Part shown: one piece after another, positions 23,111-33,369 of the stretch
Layout of the letters: every line of letters starts with the position of its first letter
Position numbering within the stretch: the first letter of the stretch is position 1
Assembly: GCA_037355855.1 (NCBI GenBank)
Contig: CM074765.1
Coordinates: 3,844,001-3,908,000, forward strand
DNA: 64,000 nt
Reading direction: 5' to 3'
DNA from: Pseudo-nitzschia pungens
Lineage: Eukaryota > Bacillariophyta > Bacillariophyceae > Bacillariales > Bacillariaceae
The notes under the pieces: generated by a model
The model's database searches: none
The model's input: the letters and a program-made list of their open reading frames with translations, nothing else
What the model was told of the DNA's origin: nothing
Made by a program: the position numbers and the translations under genes

Positions 23111-23248
23111 CTCCGAGACGAAATTTCGATCACTTTTTTTCGCTCCGGTCTTCTATTTGCAACAACAATAATAAAGACAAGTTGCTCTGTAACAAACAAA
23201 CCACTTTAAATTTGAAACCACTAACAACATAAACTACAAGCGCTCGCG

Positions 23249-25993
23249 CTACTCCTCACAAGGGTAATGCGCTCGCGACTCCTCCATCATTTTGATTACC
23301 TCTGGGGACATGTGTTCCTTTACAATATCCGCCGTCTCGTTCGTGAGAGCCCTTGTTGTAATCAGTGCTTTTGTAACCTTCTCAGCCATCTTCTTTGCAA
23401 CCTCTGTGTCTTTAATTGTGATATCCTCTTGCTCTAATTTCTTCAGATCAGAGTCATCCTGTTCAGTCCATTGAACTGCACCAACTGGAGGGTCATCCTT
23501 TGCTGCTACAACTGCAGTGAATACATCCTCTTTTTTCAGACCTGTAGATTTCTTCCCGAGCTTCCACTCGTAAATTTTTCTCATATCGGTCACCAGCAGC
23601 TTTGTAAAATCGCCGCTGCATGACTGAATTAGCGCTTTGCAGTCCGTTTCCTTCTTCGCATATACCTCCGCTTTTGCCTTTGCGGATTTCATTCTTTCGA
23701 TCTCTTTTTCGCGACGCGCTCGTTCGTCCGCAATGTGTTGATCGTGGCAGTTGTATGGTCTGCCGCCAAGAACGATATACTTCTTTCCCGCCGTATTTGC
23801 CTTTGCAATCGCGTCCTGGATCGCGCGCGCCGTAGTTGCTTCCGATCTCGTAACTCGTTGCTGATTCCGTGGTGCTTGCTTACGAAATACGTCTCCGTCG
23901 AATCCAAAATTGTTCAACGTTTCGACGGCGATCGTGTTTCGACGTTCGAGCTCCAGTAGCTCTACCGTCGCTGGATCCTTTGTTTCGTCGATATCTCCGT
24001 TTGGCAAAATCATGAGCTCGTGCACAACATTACGATCTCCGAGACACTTGCGTGTGAAGGGACTAATTCCAACCTTCTCCCAAAAAGATCTCGATCTAAC
24101 CGGAGAAAACGCCGCATCAAAAGCAGACTCCAAACCCGTCTCCATGCTCGTCTCCGGTTTTCCGAACACCAAAGCTGGATAGTCGCTCGCTCGCAGTGAT
24201 TTCCGTTCTAGACATCGGATTGCATGTAGTTGCTTCCTGTTCTTGCGGTACGCAGTCTTGAAAGGACTGTAACTCCAGTCAGTAACTTGCGTGACGTGAG
24301 TTGTGTTCGGCACTCCTGGCAATAGCAGCACACCCTTTACACTCAGTTCCTGCAGGAGCGTTTTATCAAGACGTCCAGGACCTGAATCTACGATTAACAA
24401 GACCCATAGACCTTTTGCTGGTTGTACGTCTGGGAACAACGGAACAATACTTGTTAGAACGTACTTACGAAACTCGTTGCTGTCCATTCCGGCGTTAAGG
24501 TTGCAATTAGCCGTGTGCGGGCGTTTAGTGATGCATCCGAAGCCCCATATTCCATCGCAGGTCCCAACACGATCCAGTTCCTCGGTGAAACTCCGCGAGA
24601 TTCGTTTACTGTCTTCCGTTGTTGCGGTGCTCTTCAGCTGAAAGTGTACTGGAATAGGATCTCCAGCAGCGGTACTTCCTCCAATCATCGTACACCGCGA
24701 GCTGCTTTTGAAAGCCTTGGACGCTCCCTTTGGCAAAGACGCGCTGCGTGGACTGTACTCAACCACTGGACGACCCCCTGCGCGAGTACAGGTACCGTCA
24801 AGCGTCAGTCCAGTCTCGTCGACGTTGACGATACGGTGCAATTGACGAGGCATGAATACAAGCTCCCCCTCATGTCCGTCAAACCGTTCCATCTCCGTTG
24901 GTAAACGAGCAAACCCCTTCTCCAGTAACAGTGATTTCAAGTTGCTAAACCACTCATTAATCTTGTTATAGGTAGTCCAAACTGCTCTCCTCTCCTCCAG
25001 CTGTGAGTTGCTCCGGTTAACTTCAACACTCTCAGTAAACCTCGGTTGCAAACGCCTATAAAGGGAATCGAAATTTTTTAAAGAACAAGGTCCCCTTGTA
25101 AGGCATGCTTGCAAATCTTCCACTGCCTTCTTCCTGTTGGGCTTCTCTTTCATTCCAGCAGAACAGAGCAGAAAGGAAGTCTCCAGCGCTGTCACCAGCG
25201 CCTCTTCCACTTCTGGTGGCAGAGTGGATGGCCTCCCCCGGCTCCCAGTTGACAAACCTTTTCTTTGTTGGGTCAAGCGGCGTTTCAAAGTGTTCATCTT
25301 AATATCAGTTCCATTCATTCTGTTCACCATATCACACGCGTCCTGCATCGAGATGCGCTTAGATCCTGGCTGCTCTTTGTAGATCTTCTCTGCTGCTAGG
25401 TAAGACTCTGCCTCTTTGTCTTTCTTTTTCTGTTTGATAGTCATATCATACATCAATTGCGAATGGCTCCTCCTTGGCTTCTTCAAAGCAGTTGAGGGAG
25501 CGTCGCCGGCATTGGCGTCGGCGTCGGCGTCGATTGGTCTCTTGTTGCCATGGGTGTTGCTGGAGGTCGCGGTGGAACTGTTGTTTAGGCTTTGACAGTT
25601 TTGGCAGAAACTATTTACACTCTTCGCGCTGTTCCCTTTGCATGATGCCATGGGGGAGATGGATGGCGCTTTAAAGGATAGAGCAATCGAAGTTGGCACA
25701 GGCGACGTCTCTGCTGTCTCCTTCATGTACTTGGCCCGGAGTCTCAGCACTCTTCTTTTCACAGCACGATTGGCACACTCTGCTTCGGAAAATCCATAAA
25801 CTCTCATGGCGTCTGCTGTAGTCAATTTCTTGTTAAACTCTAACACAAGGCCACTGGCCAGAAGCCTTGCCGCCGCTTCGGTTCTCCTACATGCCGGTAG
25901 GGAATGTCCATTCTTACAGGATCCAACAGGCGCTGTGGTGGTAGAAACCCCTGGAGCAGTGGGAACAGCAGTATCATTAAGGTTTTCTTCCAT
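23249..25993 (-). CDS. pogo-like DDD transposase
   Basis: A 914-residue transposase, one exon, ATG at 25993, with no stop or frameshift. An N-terminal helix-turn-helix-like segment (KKLTTADAMRVYGFSEAECANRAVKRRVLRLRAKYM, about 55-90) is followed by a second psq-like module near residues 205-270 ending RLTQQRKGLSTGSRGRPSTLPPEVEEALVTALE. The DDE_1/pogo nuclease follows. Its acidic residues are seen as D392 in VNVDETGL, D536 in LLIVDSGPGR and D572 in HVTQVTDWSYSPFK, giving a DD35D arrangement. The second motif lacks the usual His/Asn after Asp. The C-terminal 200 residues are basic and coiled-coil-like (ERARREKEIERMKSAKAKAEVYAKKE). The gene lies between perfect TIRs and would cut and paste its own element at TA sites. 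It looks potentially active. Confidence 0.93.
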   Translation of the reverse strand: MEENLNDTAVPTAPGVSTTTAPVGSCKNGHSLPACRRTEAAARLLASGLVLEFNKKLTTADAMRVYGFSEAECANRAVKRRVLRLRAKYMKETAETSPVPTSIALSFKAPSISPMASCKGNSAKSVNSFCQNCQSLNNSSTATSSNTHGNKRPIDADADANAGDAPSTALKKPRRSHSQLMYDMTIKQKKKDKEAESYLAAEKIYKEQPGSKRISMQDACDMVNRMNGTDIKMNTLKRRLTQQRKGLSTGSRGRPSTLPPEVEEALVTALETSFLLCSAGMKEKPNRKKAVEDLQACLTRGPCSLKNFDSLYRRLQPRFTESVEVNRSNSQLEERRAVWTTYNKINEWFSNLKSLLLEKGFARLPTEMERFDGHEGELVFMPRQLHRIVNVDETGLTLDGTCTRAGGRPVVEYSPRSASLPKGASKAFKSSSRCTMIGGSTAAGDPIPVHFQLKSTATTEDSKRISRSFTEELDRVGTCDGIWGFGCITKRPHTANCNLNAGMDSNEFRKYVLTSIVPLFPDVQPAKGLWVLLIVDSGPGRLDKTLLQELSVKGVLLLPGVPNTTHVTQVTDWSYSPFKTAYRKNRKQLHAIRCLERKSLRASDYPALVFGKPETSMETGLESAFDAAFSPVRSRSFWEKVGISPFTRKCLGDRNVVHELMILPNGDIDETKDPATVELLELERRNTIAVETLNNFGFDGDVFRKQAPRNQQRVTRSEATTARAIQDAIAKANTAGKKYIVLGGRPYNCHDQHIADERARREKEIERMKSAKAKAEVYAKKETDCKALIQSCSGDFTKLLVTDMRKIYEWKLGKKSTGLKKEDVFTAVVAAKDDPPVGAVQWTEQDDSDLKKLEQEDITIKDTEVAKKMAEKVTKALITTRALTNETADIVKEHMSPEVIKMMEESRAHYPCEE

Positions 25994-26010
25994 TTTTTCC
26001 CTTGGTTGGT

Positions 26011-26344
26011 GTACACTCTGTTTCTCAACAAGTATCAGTCGGATCGATCCGCAAATTGGAGGCCTTGTCTATCTTGATGTAATAGAGCTGTTCGAAGCGG
26101 TCCGGTTGGAATCTATCCAGTGGGGCCGGAGTTATTAATTTTCGCCGTAGTTGGACCGGTTTTTGCTTGTACTTCTTTAGGGGGTGTGTGCTCAGTGTAC
26201 AGTGCGTTTCTCAAAAACGACTCCACCAATCGATCCACAAATTGGAGGCCTTGTCTATCTTGATATAATAGAGGTGTACGAAGTGGTCCGGTCCAGATCC
26301 GTCAAGGTGGGGAGGAGTTATTAATTTTCGCCGTTATTTGGACC
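26011..26344. repeat. 147-base subterminal direct repeat, two copies
   Basis: 26011-26157 and 26197-26344 are imperfect direct copies, 186 bases apart. Shared blocks include AATTGGAGGCCTTGTCTATC, TAATAGAG, and GGAGTTATTAATTTTCGCCG followed by TTGGACC. They lie between the transposase start and the right TIR, so they cover its promoter/leader and probably transposase binding sites. Confidence 0.85.
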
Positions 26345-26776
26345 AGGGAAGTTTTCGGACCAAAAAAAGACGCGATTTTTGCTGCTGTTTTGCCAGTTCG
26401 ATCCTCGGTTCCAAGCGCTCCAATCGATTCGAAACTCGGAGATCTTGTTGCTCTAATAGTAAAGATGGAGCCACTGTAGTATCAGAATTAAGGTGGTGCT
26501 GGTTGTGGAGATAGGGGGGGGGTGTCAGGTCCTTGTTGCTGTGGTTGTTGAAATGGAGTTTTTTTCGAATTTTTGACCTCATTTTGTGGCCCGATGTAAG
26601 AAAAGGCCGGGCGCGCAATACAAGTCTTGTAGGGTATCGTTCGAAAGCTCTTGACCTTGCCATTTCTGTCATTGGGTATAAATTAGTGTCCAAGGTGTTC
26701 TCTTAGAGTGATTACAGATAGCAAAAACAGTGGGGCTCTCGCTGTTGCTCTGGCTCATAACCTGACACGAAAAACC

Positions 26777-26800
26777 CGGTCACTTTGCTTACTAAACCCT
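26777..26800 (-). repeat. right terminal inverted repeat of the pogo-like element
   Basis: 24 bases ending ACTAAACCCT, exactly complementary to 22932-22955, and followed by TA. Confidence 0.92.
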
Positions 26801-26802
26801 TA

Positions 26803-29101
26803 CCGGTTATTACCTGTACTGCAATTATTACGAAGTTGAGTGCTCGTAAGGTTAAGGTTACCGTACAGAACCTTTTTAACTCTGGATCAAGGGGCAAGGC
26901 AAACGCAGACAATCTAGACACTAGTAAGATTGCATGTCCACTTCTATTCCGTACGTAGCACTACGGTAGGACCACAAAAGTGATCGAGAAGTATGATAGT
27001 AAACAGTAAACACCTACCTGCATCTGACTTCAGCTAGTAGGAGGGAAACTCACCTTTTAAAAAAAGTCACAGAAAGCTTTTCCTTCTGGAGAGGGCACCT
27101 ACCGTACTATAACTTTCTGCAACAACTAAATTCCCAAAGAACCTCTCGGACAAATTGCTACTATCAGAGATCCTCTACTTTAATCTGGTTGAATCTCAGC
27201 AACTTAAAATGGATGGCATTGTTCCAATACCATGCCAATATGCCATGTACTGAACCAGTCATATCAAAGAAGAATAAGGGTCCTTAGATTTTAGTAATGA
27301 TGCTCGTGAGCTGACTCAAAAGTACTCCCAAATTTCTAGTTCTTCAAGGAGTTTCCTTTCTATTGCACAATTATAATTTGCATATCACTGATAAAGATCA
27401 CTGCATATAGTGGAGCATTTTCTGATGTCTGTTGGGTAGTGATTGGTGAGGTCTACCAATTAAGAAACTATTGGACTAGGAATATTGAAGTACATTCAAA
27501 AATACATTTCCCTACTGCTAGAACTTGCTTGTAATGGAAACAAAATTAACTATTTCCCCCCCTACGAGAAAGTGATGTCCTGAATTGTGCGAGCCTGCCC
27601 AAGTCACAAATTGTATTGTAGTATAGTATAATAAAGGGAAGCTCATTTTTCCATTTCTTACTTCTTCTCCATCTTTCAAGTACCAAGGTAAACCTAACAG
27701 ACACATTCTCCAGAACCTGATGAAGACTTAACATGAGTGCCTCTAACTTAAACCTGAAGTTTTGCATATTACATGGATCAGTCCAAATGATCAACCTTTA
27801 GCAAAGTGCTGAAAAATATTTTATTCTCAACCTGTGTTGTTTTGTGTGAAAACATTTTTTTCTGCCTCACCTCTAAAATGCAATCTCAGCCCTAGGATTC
27901 AACTAACAATGCTGCTGCAATTGTTGAAATTACAACCAACACCATCTTATGACATCTAGGTCAAGCTTTGTTTGAACATAATGAGGAGTACCAAATAGAA
28001 TCTCAAGCTTGTTATAATGGTAAATCAACTTTTCTTCCTCTGAGTCCTTGAGGTCACCGAAAACTGCAATGTGTGAACTCCAGCTCCTAGTATTCTTTCA
28101 AGAGAGATACTCCTACTGACATCTACTACATCTACTGAATTTATGTCAGAAATATCCACATCCCAAAGAATCATGGCTATTAGTTAGATTGTTTCAGTAT
28201 TGACATTGCTTATTACTCTTTATGTTCTGCATCACTCACAACAGCCAATTTCGTCTACTTTGAGAACTATTCCAACTCATCTTCTTGGGCTATATGAAGA
28301 TCTGAATTCAAAGTTGAAGAACTTCAAAATTGCATGAGTCAGAGATCAGTGTGCATGCTAGCAGCCTTGGTCAACAAATTAGAGTGCATTAGCTTATTGC
28401 ATGGTGGTGGAAAAGAATTATTGGAGAATACAGTTGGGGCTTGTGCGTTATGGCATGATCAAACAAACTGAAAACTGTTGAATGGATATCGTACCCACAA
28501 CCTCTGCTGTGCAAAATCCGCGTCATATCCAACTAGACCGCCTCTGCAAATTCAACAAAAACCGACAGACTTTGATCATGAATCATTTCATTACAATTAT
28601 GTCGACGACGAGAAAAGATTGCAATATGTTTGACCTACCGGTATCAACTCGAGAAACCAACTGTTTTGTTGTCTTTGGTCAACTTGAAAGCGAATGGATC
28701 AAGATAATGCCAAGGACTCGTGGTCAATTAAGCTAATTTGTCATACACACGGAACCCGAACGTAATCTCTACACTACACCTTTGTATCTACCATTCTTTG
28801 CTTTACAACGAAGCGATGTCCCTTTCGGTCAACTTCTCAAACTTAAGTAACCAGCCTGCCTATATATATCAGTTCCTCTGTAAGATACAATGTTTCTACA
28901 CTTTGAATACTTGCTACGCAGAAGTCCAGCAGCATTGCTTCCTTTTCTTTACATATTTTGGTCAATCGTATTTCATTCTAGAAACAAGGAGCGAGAGGTT
29001 AAGACCTAGTGATCGGGTATGTACAAACCAAATAAGACAAGTCTCATCCGAAGAGTTCCATTGCTCAGAGGTGCGTAGACTCCGTAAAATCTGTTCCTCT
29101 G
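26803..29101. other. AT-rich gene desert
   Basis: 2.3 kb with no supported gene or recognisable element. GTAAGGTTAAGGTTACC lies near 26846-26862. Several short frames around 27500-27800 and 28480-29100 translate to nothing recognisable. The base composition would suit decayed retroelement DNA, but no reverse transcriptase, integrase or RNase H motif was found by eye. Confidence 0.5.
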
Positions 29102-31473
29102 CTAACTAAGAGATGGAGGGAGCGAAAATACAGGTTGGGGGTAGACGTAGTCAGCGTCCTTTCGAGCTCTTTTGTTGGAATCCAAAATTGTTTCCACGTA
29201 GTTGGCATAAAAGTTTTGAACATTATTGTTGCTTGGAGCCGAATTCTTTGTACAAGAGAATCCCCATTGTTGCTGTGAAGTTGAAGTTGATCTTCTCCAG
29301 TTGTTGATAAAAGCATAAGACATGTCGTTGCCATGCCCGCCCTTGCTTTCATCGTCACTTGTACTGTGGATGAGATTGCTGCTTTCCTTCCCATTCATGA
29401 TAGCAATGTCACCATTTTGTATCGGTGCTGTCCTCTTCTTCAATGCTTCTGAGTTCTCCAGCCTCGCGGCGGCAGCTAGAGTCTTGAGGCGTTTTCCCCA
29501 ATTGTACAACGTAATAGAGACCTTGCGTCTGATTTTCATCTTGTTTGTCATGACGACCCATCCACAAATGCGCGGTTCCCATTCAAGAAACCTACCGTTG
29601 CAGTTCTTTTGAATATAATCCACTAACCAATCACAAAAACCTTTTTCCGTGTTTTTCTTGGCGATCGATGACGAGTTCGGCGTTCTTGTCATCGCCTTCG
29701 TTGTTTCAAATGCCAATGCTGAAGCTGAAGCTGTCAGTGGCGTTGTCGGTGGTGTCGATGCTTTCTTGTTACTGGTACAAGTTGCGTAAATGTCATTAGA
29801 AGCGCTGTCGCCACGGTTGGATTCATTCCTAATAACAAAAGTGTTCACGTCGCTATTGGCAGCGTATTTTGAATGTTGAATTTGCTCAGTGATGTGCGTC
29901 ATCACTTCCTCTTGTCTCTGCCGTAGTTTTTGTGTTTCCTTCTCTTTTTCGTCCAAGAAAGTTCGTATAAGTTCGCGGAAAAATCGATTGCCAGGATTTT
30001 CAATAGATGTTACCCGTGACCCCTTTCGAAAGACGACATCATTCAAGCCCGGGCATTCAACAAGGGTAGCAACTGCAACATTACCTCCTTGATTGTATTC
30101 TTTAATGTATTCGTCGTCCGCTTCGTCGTAATCATCATCATCATAGTCATCGTTATTATCATCTGTACCGTCACAGTCTCTTTCGTCTTTGCCAAATTCT
30201 TGGTACTCCAATTTTCTCCTAGTTTCCATCCATTGATTGTGAAAAGTAGTCTTTATAATATGGGTTTCTGTCAGGGGTAACAACTGAACAGGAATTCCGA
30301 AGGATTTCAATTGATATCGAAATTCCATTTCGCCTTTTCCGCTTCCTAAGACGAACCTTGACGGTAGGCCAAAGTCGGATCCGGAAAAGACCTTCAGAAA
30401 CATGTGTTTGCCAAAAAGTCGGAGGATGGGATGATCTGGTAAATCCATGTGAAAAGCAACAATTCGTGTTGGGGACGATTTTATCACTCGCGCAGCATTT
30501 TTGATCGCTTTCCTGATGTCGTTTTTGCGTTTAAAATTAACCATCAGCTGGTCTCCTGTTCCTTTGTCCTTGTCCGCTGCGTAATTGTTAAAAAATCGGA
30601 TAATTATCATACCCTTCTGTTGGCTTTCAACCGAATCTCGAGTCGCCACGTCGAACATGTAGAAGAAAAGTTTGTCCTGGGTAAAAGTGACGTAAAGAAG
30701 TCCATCAGATAAGAAGATATACTACGGATTTATTTTTCGCACAAAGTGTGCGTCCGCAAATAAAGAGAACTCTGGTGATCCATACACTTTGCACAAAAAC
30801 GTACTCTTAGCGTAAGATCCAATTCGGCGCCCAAGCCTCCCAGCATTGTGAGCACTCGGCGCCCACTACTGTCTCGAAAGGGCAGAAACTGAAGGTACCC
30901 CCTCCGAAAAGTTTTCCTCTCGTCTCTGGAAAAGTCGGTGATGCGAACCGGTCTCTCGAGAGTAAGTTCACCAAAATGATGGTAAGCACAGTCAAGGTAG
31001 TTGCAAAACCGCCGAGCTGCTTTGGAAGGGTTGAAACGTTCACACCGAAGAAAGCGCAAACGGAAATCATCATCATCAATCGCATAGTTAGTATATGTAG
31101 ATCCGGAAGCAGCAGCAATCGAGGATCGTTCCCGGTACCGTTGTAGTAACTTGAGGTATACTTTCTTTTCAGAGATGCTTATGCCCCCCTGAGGTTCGTC
31201 ATTGTCAAGTTCCCTCTGGAATGCTTGCAGCGATTTGCGAATTAATCCAGGTGTTTCTTCTACGGCCATGCAGCGGACGCCGTGAACCTCTTCGTGAATA
31301 AGATTTCGATTCGTAATGGACATTCTCATGAGTTCCTGAGATAAAAGCTCTTCGAGCTCTCCCGGTATACTCCTGATGCTATCATCGCTATCATTGCTGT
31401 CATAGCTGTTGGCCCTTCCGCGCGGGATACTTTGCGAAGATTCACTGTCACTTGTATTATCGCTTGTAACCAT
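29102..31473 (-). CDS. CRAL-TRIO (Sec14-like) protein fused to a DUF6824 domain
   Basis: Two exons on the minus strand, 31473-30805 and 30676-29102. The 128-base intron has donor GTACGT and acceptor ACCCAG, with phase 0. It joins as LDLTLR-DKLFFYMFDVATRD, continuous with the CRAL-TRIO fold. The product is 747 residues. Residues 1-70 are acidic and Ser-rich. A CRAL-TRIO N-terminal part (DDDDFRLRFLRCERFNPSKAARRFCNYLD) and the lipid-binding domain (KTFRRGYLQFLPFRDSSGRRVLTML to about residue 370) follow. An Asp-rich linker comes next. A DUF6824-like domain is then split in two by about 100 low-complexity residues: PGLNDVVFRKGSRVTSIENPGNRFFRELI and NGRFLEWEPRICGWVVMTNKMKIRRKVSITL. Sec14-type domains bind phosphoinositides or other lipids. 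The role of DUF6824 is unknown. No signal peptide is seen, so it is probably cytosolic or membrane-associated. Confidence 0.85.
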
Positions 31474-32264
31474 TATTTCATTTCGTGATTACAACAATTG
31501 GTATGGATCAATTTTATGGCATCTTGACGTAACTTAGCAGTGCAATTCATCTTCAGAAAAGAGAATCAATCACGTTCAGCTCAATACATGTATTATTATT
31601 TTTTCGGTTCGGTACGGGTAAGGTTACGATTACCAGTGTGCGATAGGTGGTGACAACGAACGACAGGCACTATTAAATAATTAAATAAGGGGGTGTTTTT
31701 CGTTCAAATTCAAGAAATTTATTGAAAGAATACTTATCGGTAGTGTCCTAAAAGGTGTGTAATTATGCAACGACGATGGGGATAAAATATGCAAAGAATG
31801 ATGTTGACCGATATAAGGAAAATAGCTTAAAATAATCAATATTAAACAGGTTAGTACGTCATTAAGTATGATTCTTATGTAACAGTGAACGAAACACGAC
31901 AACGTTTTGTATTCTTTATGATGTACAATAATTGATACAAATTTGTTTCGGGGACTCAGGTAAAATATGCGATTATCAAAATTTCATTGGATTAAAATAA
32001 GAAAAAAGATTGATAAATTATGCCTTATCTGCTTTTCTTAAGTGTAAAACATGTTACTGCCGTTTATTTCAACAGAACTATCGTCTAGCCGCGGCGGTGC
32101 GCTTTTTGGCAAAATCCTAATTTCTAAAGTATTGATCCAATAGCAACAAGTAATGGCTCTTTAGAAAGCTCTCACTCTCCTCTTTCCATAGGTATATGGT
32201 TTTATATACTTCAGAGGTGCTCTTGTTGTTGCAAATACTCAATGAAGTATACTTTAGCAAATAT
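31474..32264. other. intergenic spacer
   Basis: AT-rich. One exact GTAAGGTTAC lies at 31618, about 145 bases upstream of the CRAL-TRIO start codon. Nothing else is recognised. Confidence 0.6.
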
Positions 32265-33369
32265 TAATTTTTAACGGTCCCCCTTTCCTGGGCATACTTT
32301 TTTACTAGTAAAAGAACCTCGACAGTTAATTGTACAAGCCCTGATCCTTCCATCTGGAGCAAAAACAAGACAAGAGTTAACCTCTGTCCCATTAGTCCAT
32401 CCATTGTAGAATCGATTCTGTATCAGCCAGTTAGAAGACTTCTGTAGATTTAATTCCAATCTGTCACAAGCGGCCCATACTCTGTTCTCTCCTAGGACAG
32501 GGTACTTTGCGCCAATTGCTTTGATGTACCGCCCAACTTCCTCTTTGTTTGGCAATTTCACTACAGCTTTAGGATGTTTCTGTAAAGCGCAAAGCAAGAC
32601 ATGACGTCCAAATCTGAGCCAGTTGTACATTGGACTGGAGGTCAATCCGAATGCCATACTGATTGACCTTGCTGCTGATCCCTGTGTACGATACCAAAAC
32701 AGTACTAGTAGACCAAGACAGCCCACAGTGTTGAACTCTTTTTCCCTCCCAACCCTTGCACCCGTCCCCCTCTTTTATTTTTGGGCTCTAACAGATACAG
32801 ACACTTTGTTGTAGGTATACAAATGAAACAAGGGCTCAAATAGATCAAGCAAATCATTGAATACTTTGTGGTTCACTCCACAGCGATTGAGGAGGGCCTA
32901 ATCATCCCCAGAAGCAAACATATAGGCAAAAGGGGATAAATTATATCTCCGGACGGCAATCCGGGGAGTTCTCATCCTGTCCCTTCGCCTTCTCTCTTCA
33001 GCTGATAACACAGGACAGTTGTAAGCAGAACCCAAGTAGACGTAGTAATAGTAGAAGGTGAATTCAAGCGCCATTCTGCCGTTTGTTTTGGTGCTCATCC
33101 TCGTCAATCCAAACTTATTATTTCTTTTTTTTTTCTTGCTGCTGGGGATCATCTCCCCCTTGTTGTTGAGGATGCAGCAGGTAGACTTCAGTACAATTCA
33201 GTATTTTTACGAAAGCTAAGACTCTCTGTTCACTAGAGGTCTGGCACCAATGATGTCTTTGCCCTCCAGTGAGGACTTTGGAGGTTCAGCAAATGACTAT
33301 ACTGAGAGTTTTTGTTTTTATTCAACGGGATTCCAAATTTTGATAAAGGGCCTCAACCGTTAAAAATTA
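32265..33369 (-). mobile_element. decayed PIF/Harbinger element, candidate ends
   Basis: A stretch of 1105 bases enclosing the Harbinger pseudogene. It is bounded by an exact 14-base inverted pair, TAATTTTTAACGGT at 32265-32278 and its complement at 33356-33369. The left copy abuts the end of the truncated transposase frame. A clean 3-base TWA target duplication is not seen. The ends are therefore tentative and the element is clearly defective. Confidence 0.45.
32271..33152 (-). pseudogene. Harbinger-type DDE transposase pseudogene, truncated
   Basis: Read from the ATG at 33152 on the minus strand: an N-terminal part ends SPFAYMFASGDD, then an in-frame stop. The frame continues ALLNRCGVNHKVFNDLLDLFEPLFHLYT, meets a second stop, and continues through GCLGLLVLFWYRTQGSAARSISMAFGLTSSPMYNWLRFGR, AACDRLELNLQKSS, QNRFYNGWTNGTEVNSCLVFAPDGRIRACTIN. 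This order is that of PIF/Harbinger nucleases (DDE_Tnp_4, plant transposon protein). The first catalytic Asp region remains. The sequence ends before the HDS motif and the last acidic residue, so it is dead through two stops and a 3' loss. No Myb-like partner gene is seen. Confidence 0.85.

Larger units (their letters stand above)
22932..26800 (-). mobile_element. complete pogo-like Tc1/mariner DNA transposon
   Basis: The element is 3869 bases long. Its 24-bp terminal inverted repeats are perfect: 22932-22955 begins AGGGTTTAGTAAGC, and 26777-26800 is its reverse complement. TA dinucleotides flank both ends (22930-22931 and 26801-26802), the target duplication expected of Tc1/mariner. It carries one uninterrupted transposase on the minus strand. 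The left subterminal part has three TAGAGGTTCGAAA-like units (23063-23110). The right subterminal part has two 147-base direct repeats. Perfect TIRs and an open frame imply recent insertion. Confidence 0.92.

Noticed and set aside
26803..28480. Possible decayed copia-type retrotransposon
   Set aside because: Composition is suggestive, but no protease, integrase, reverse transcriptase or RNase H motif could be read in any frame, and no LTR pair was found.
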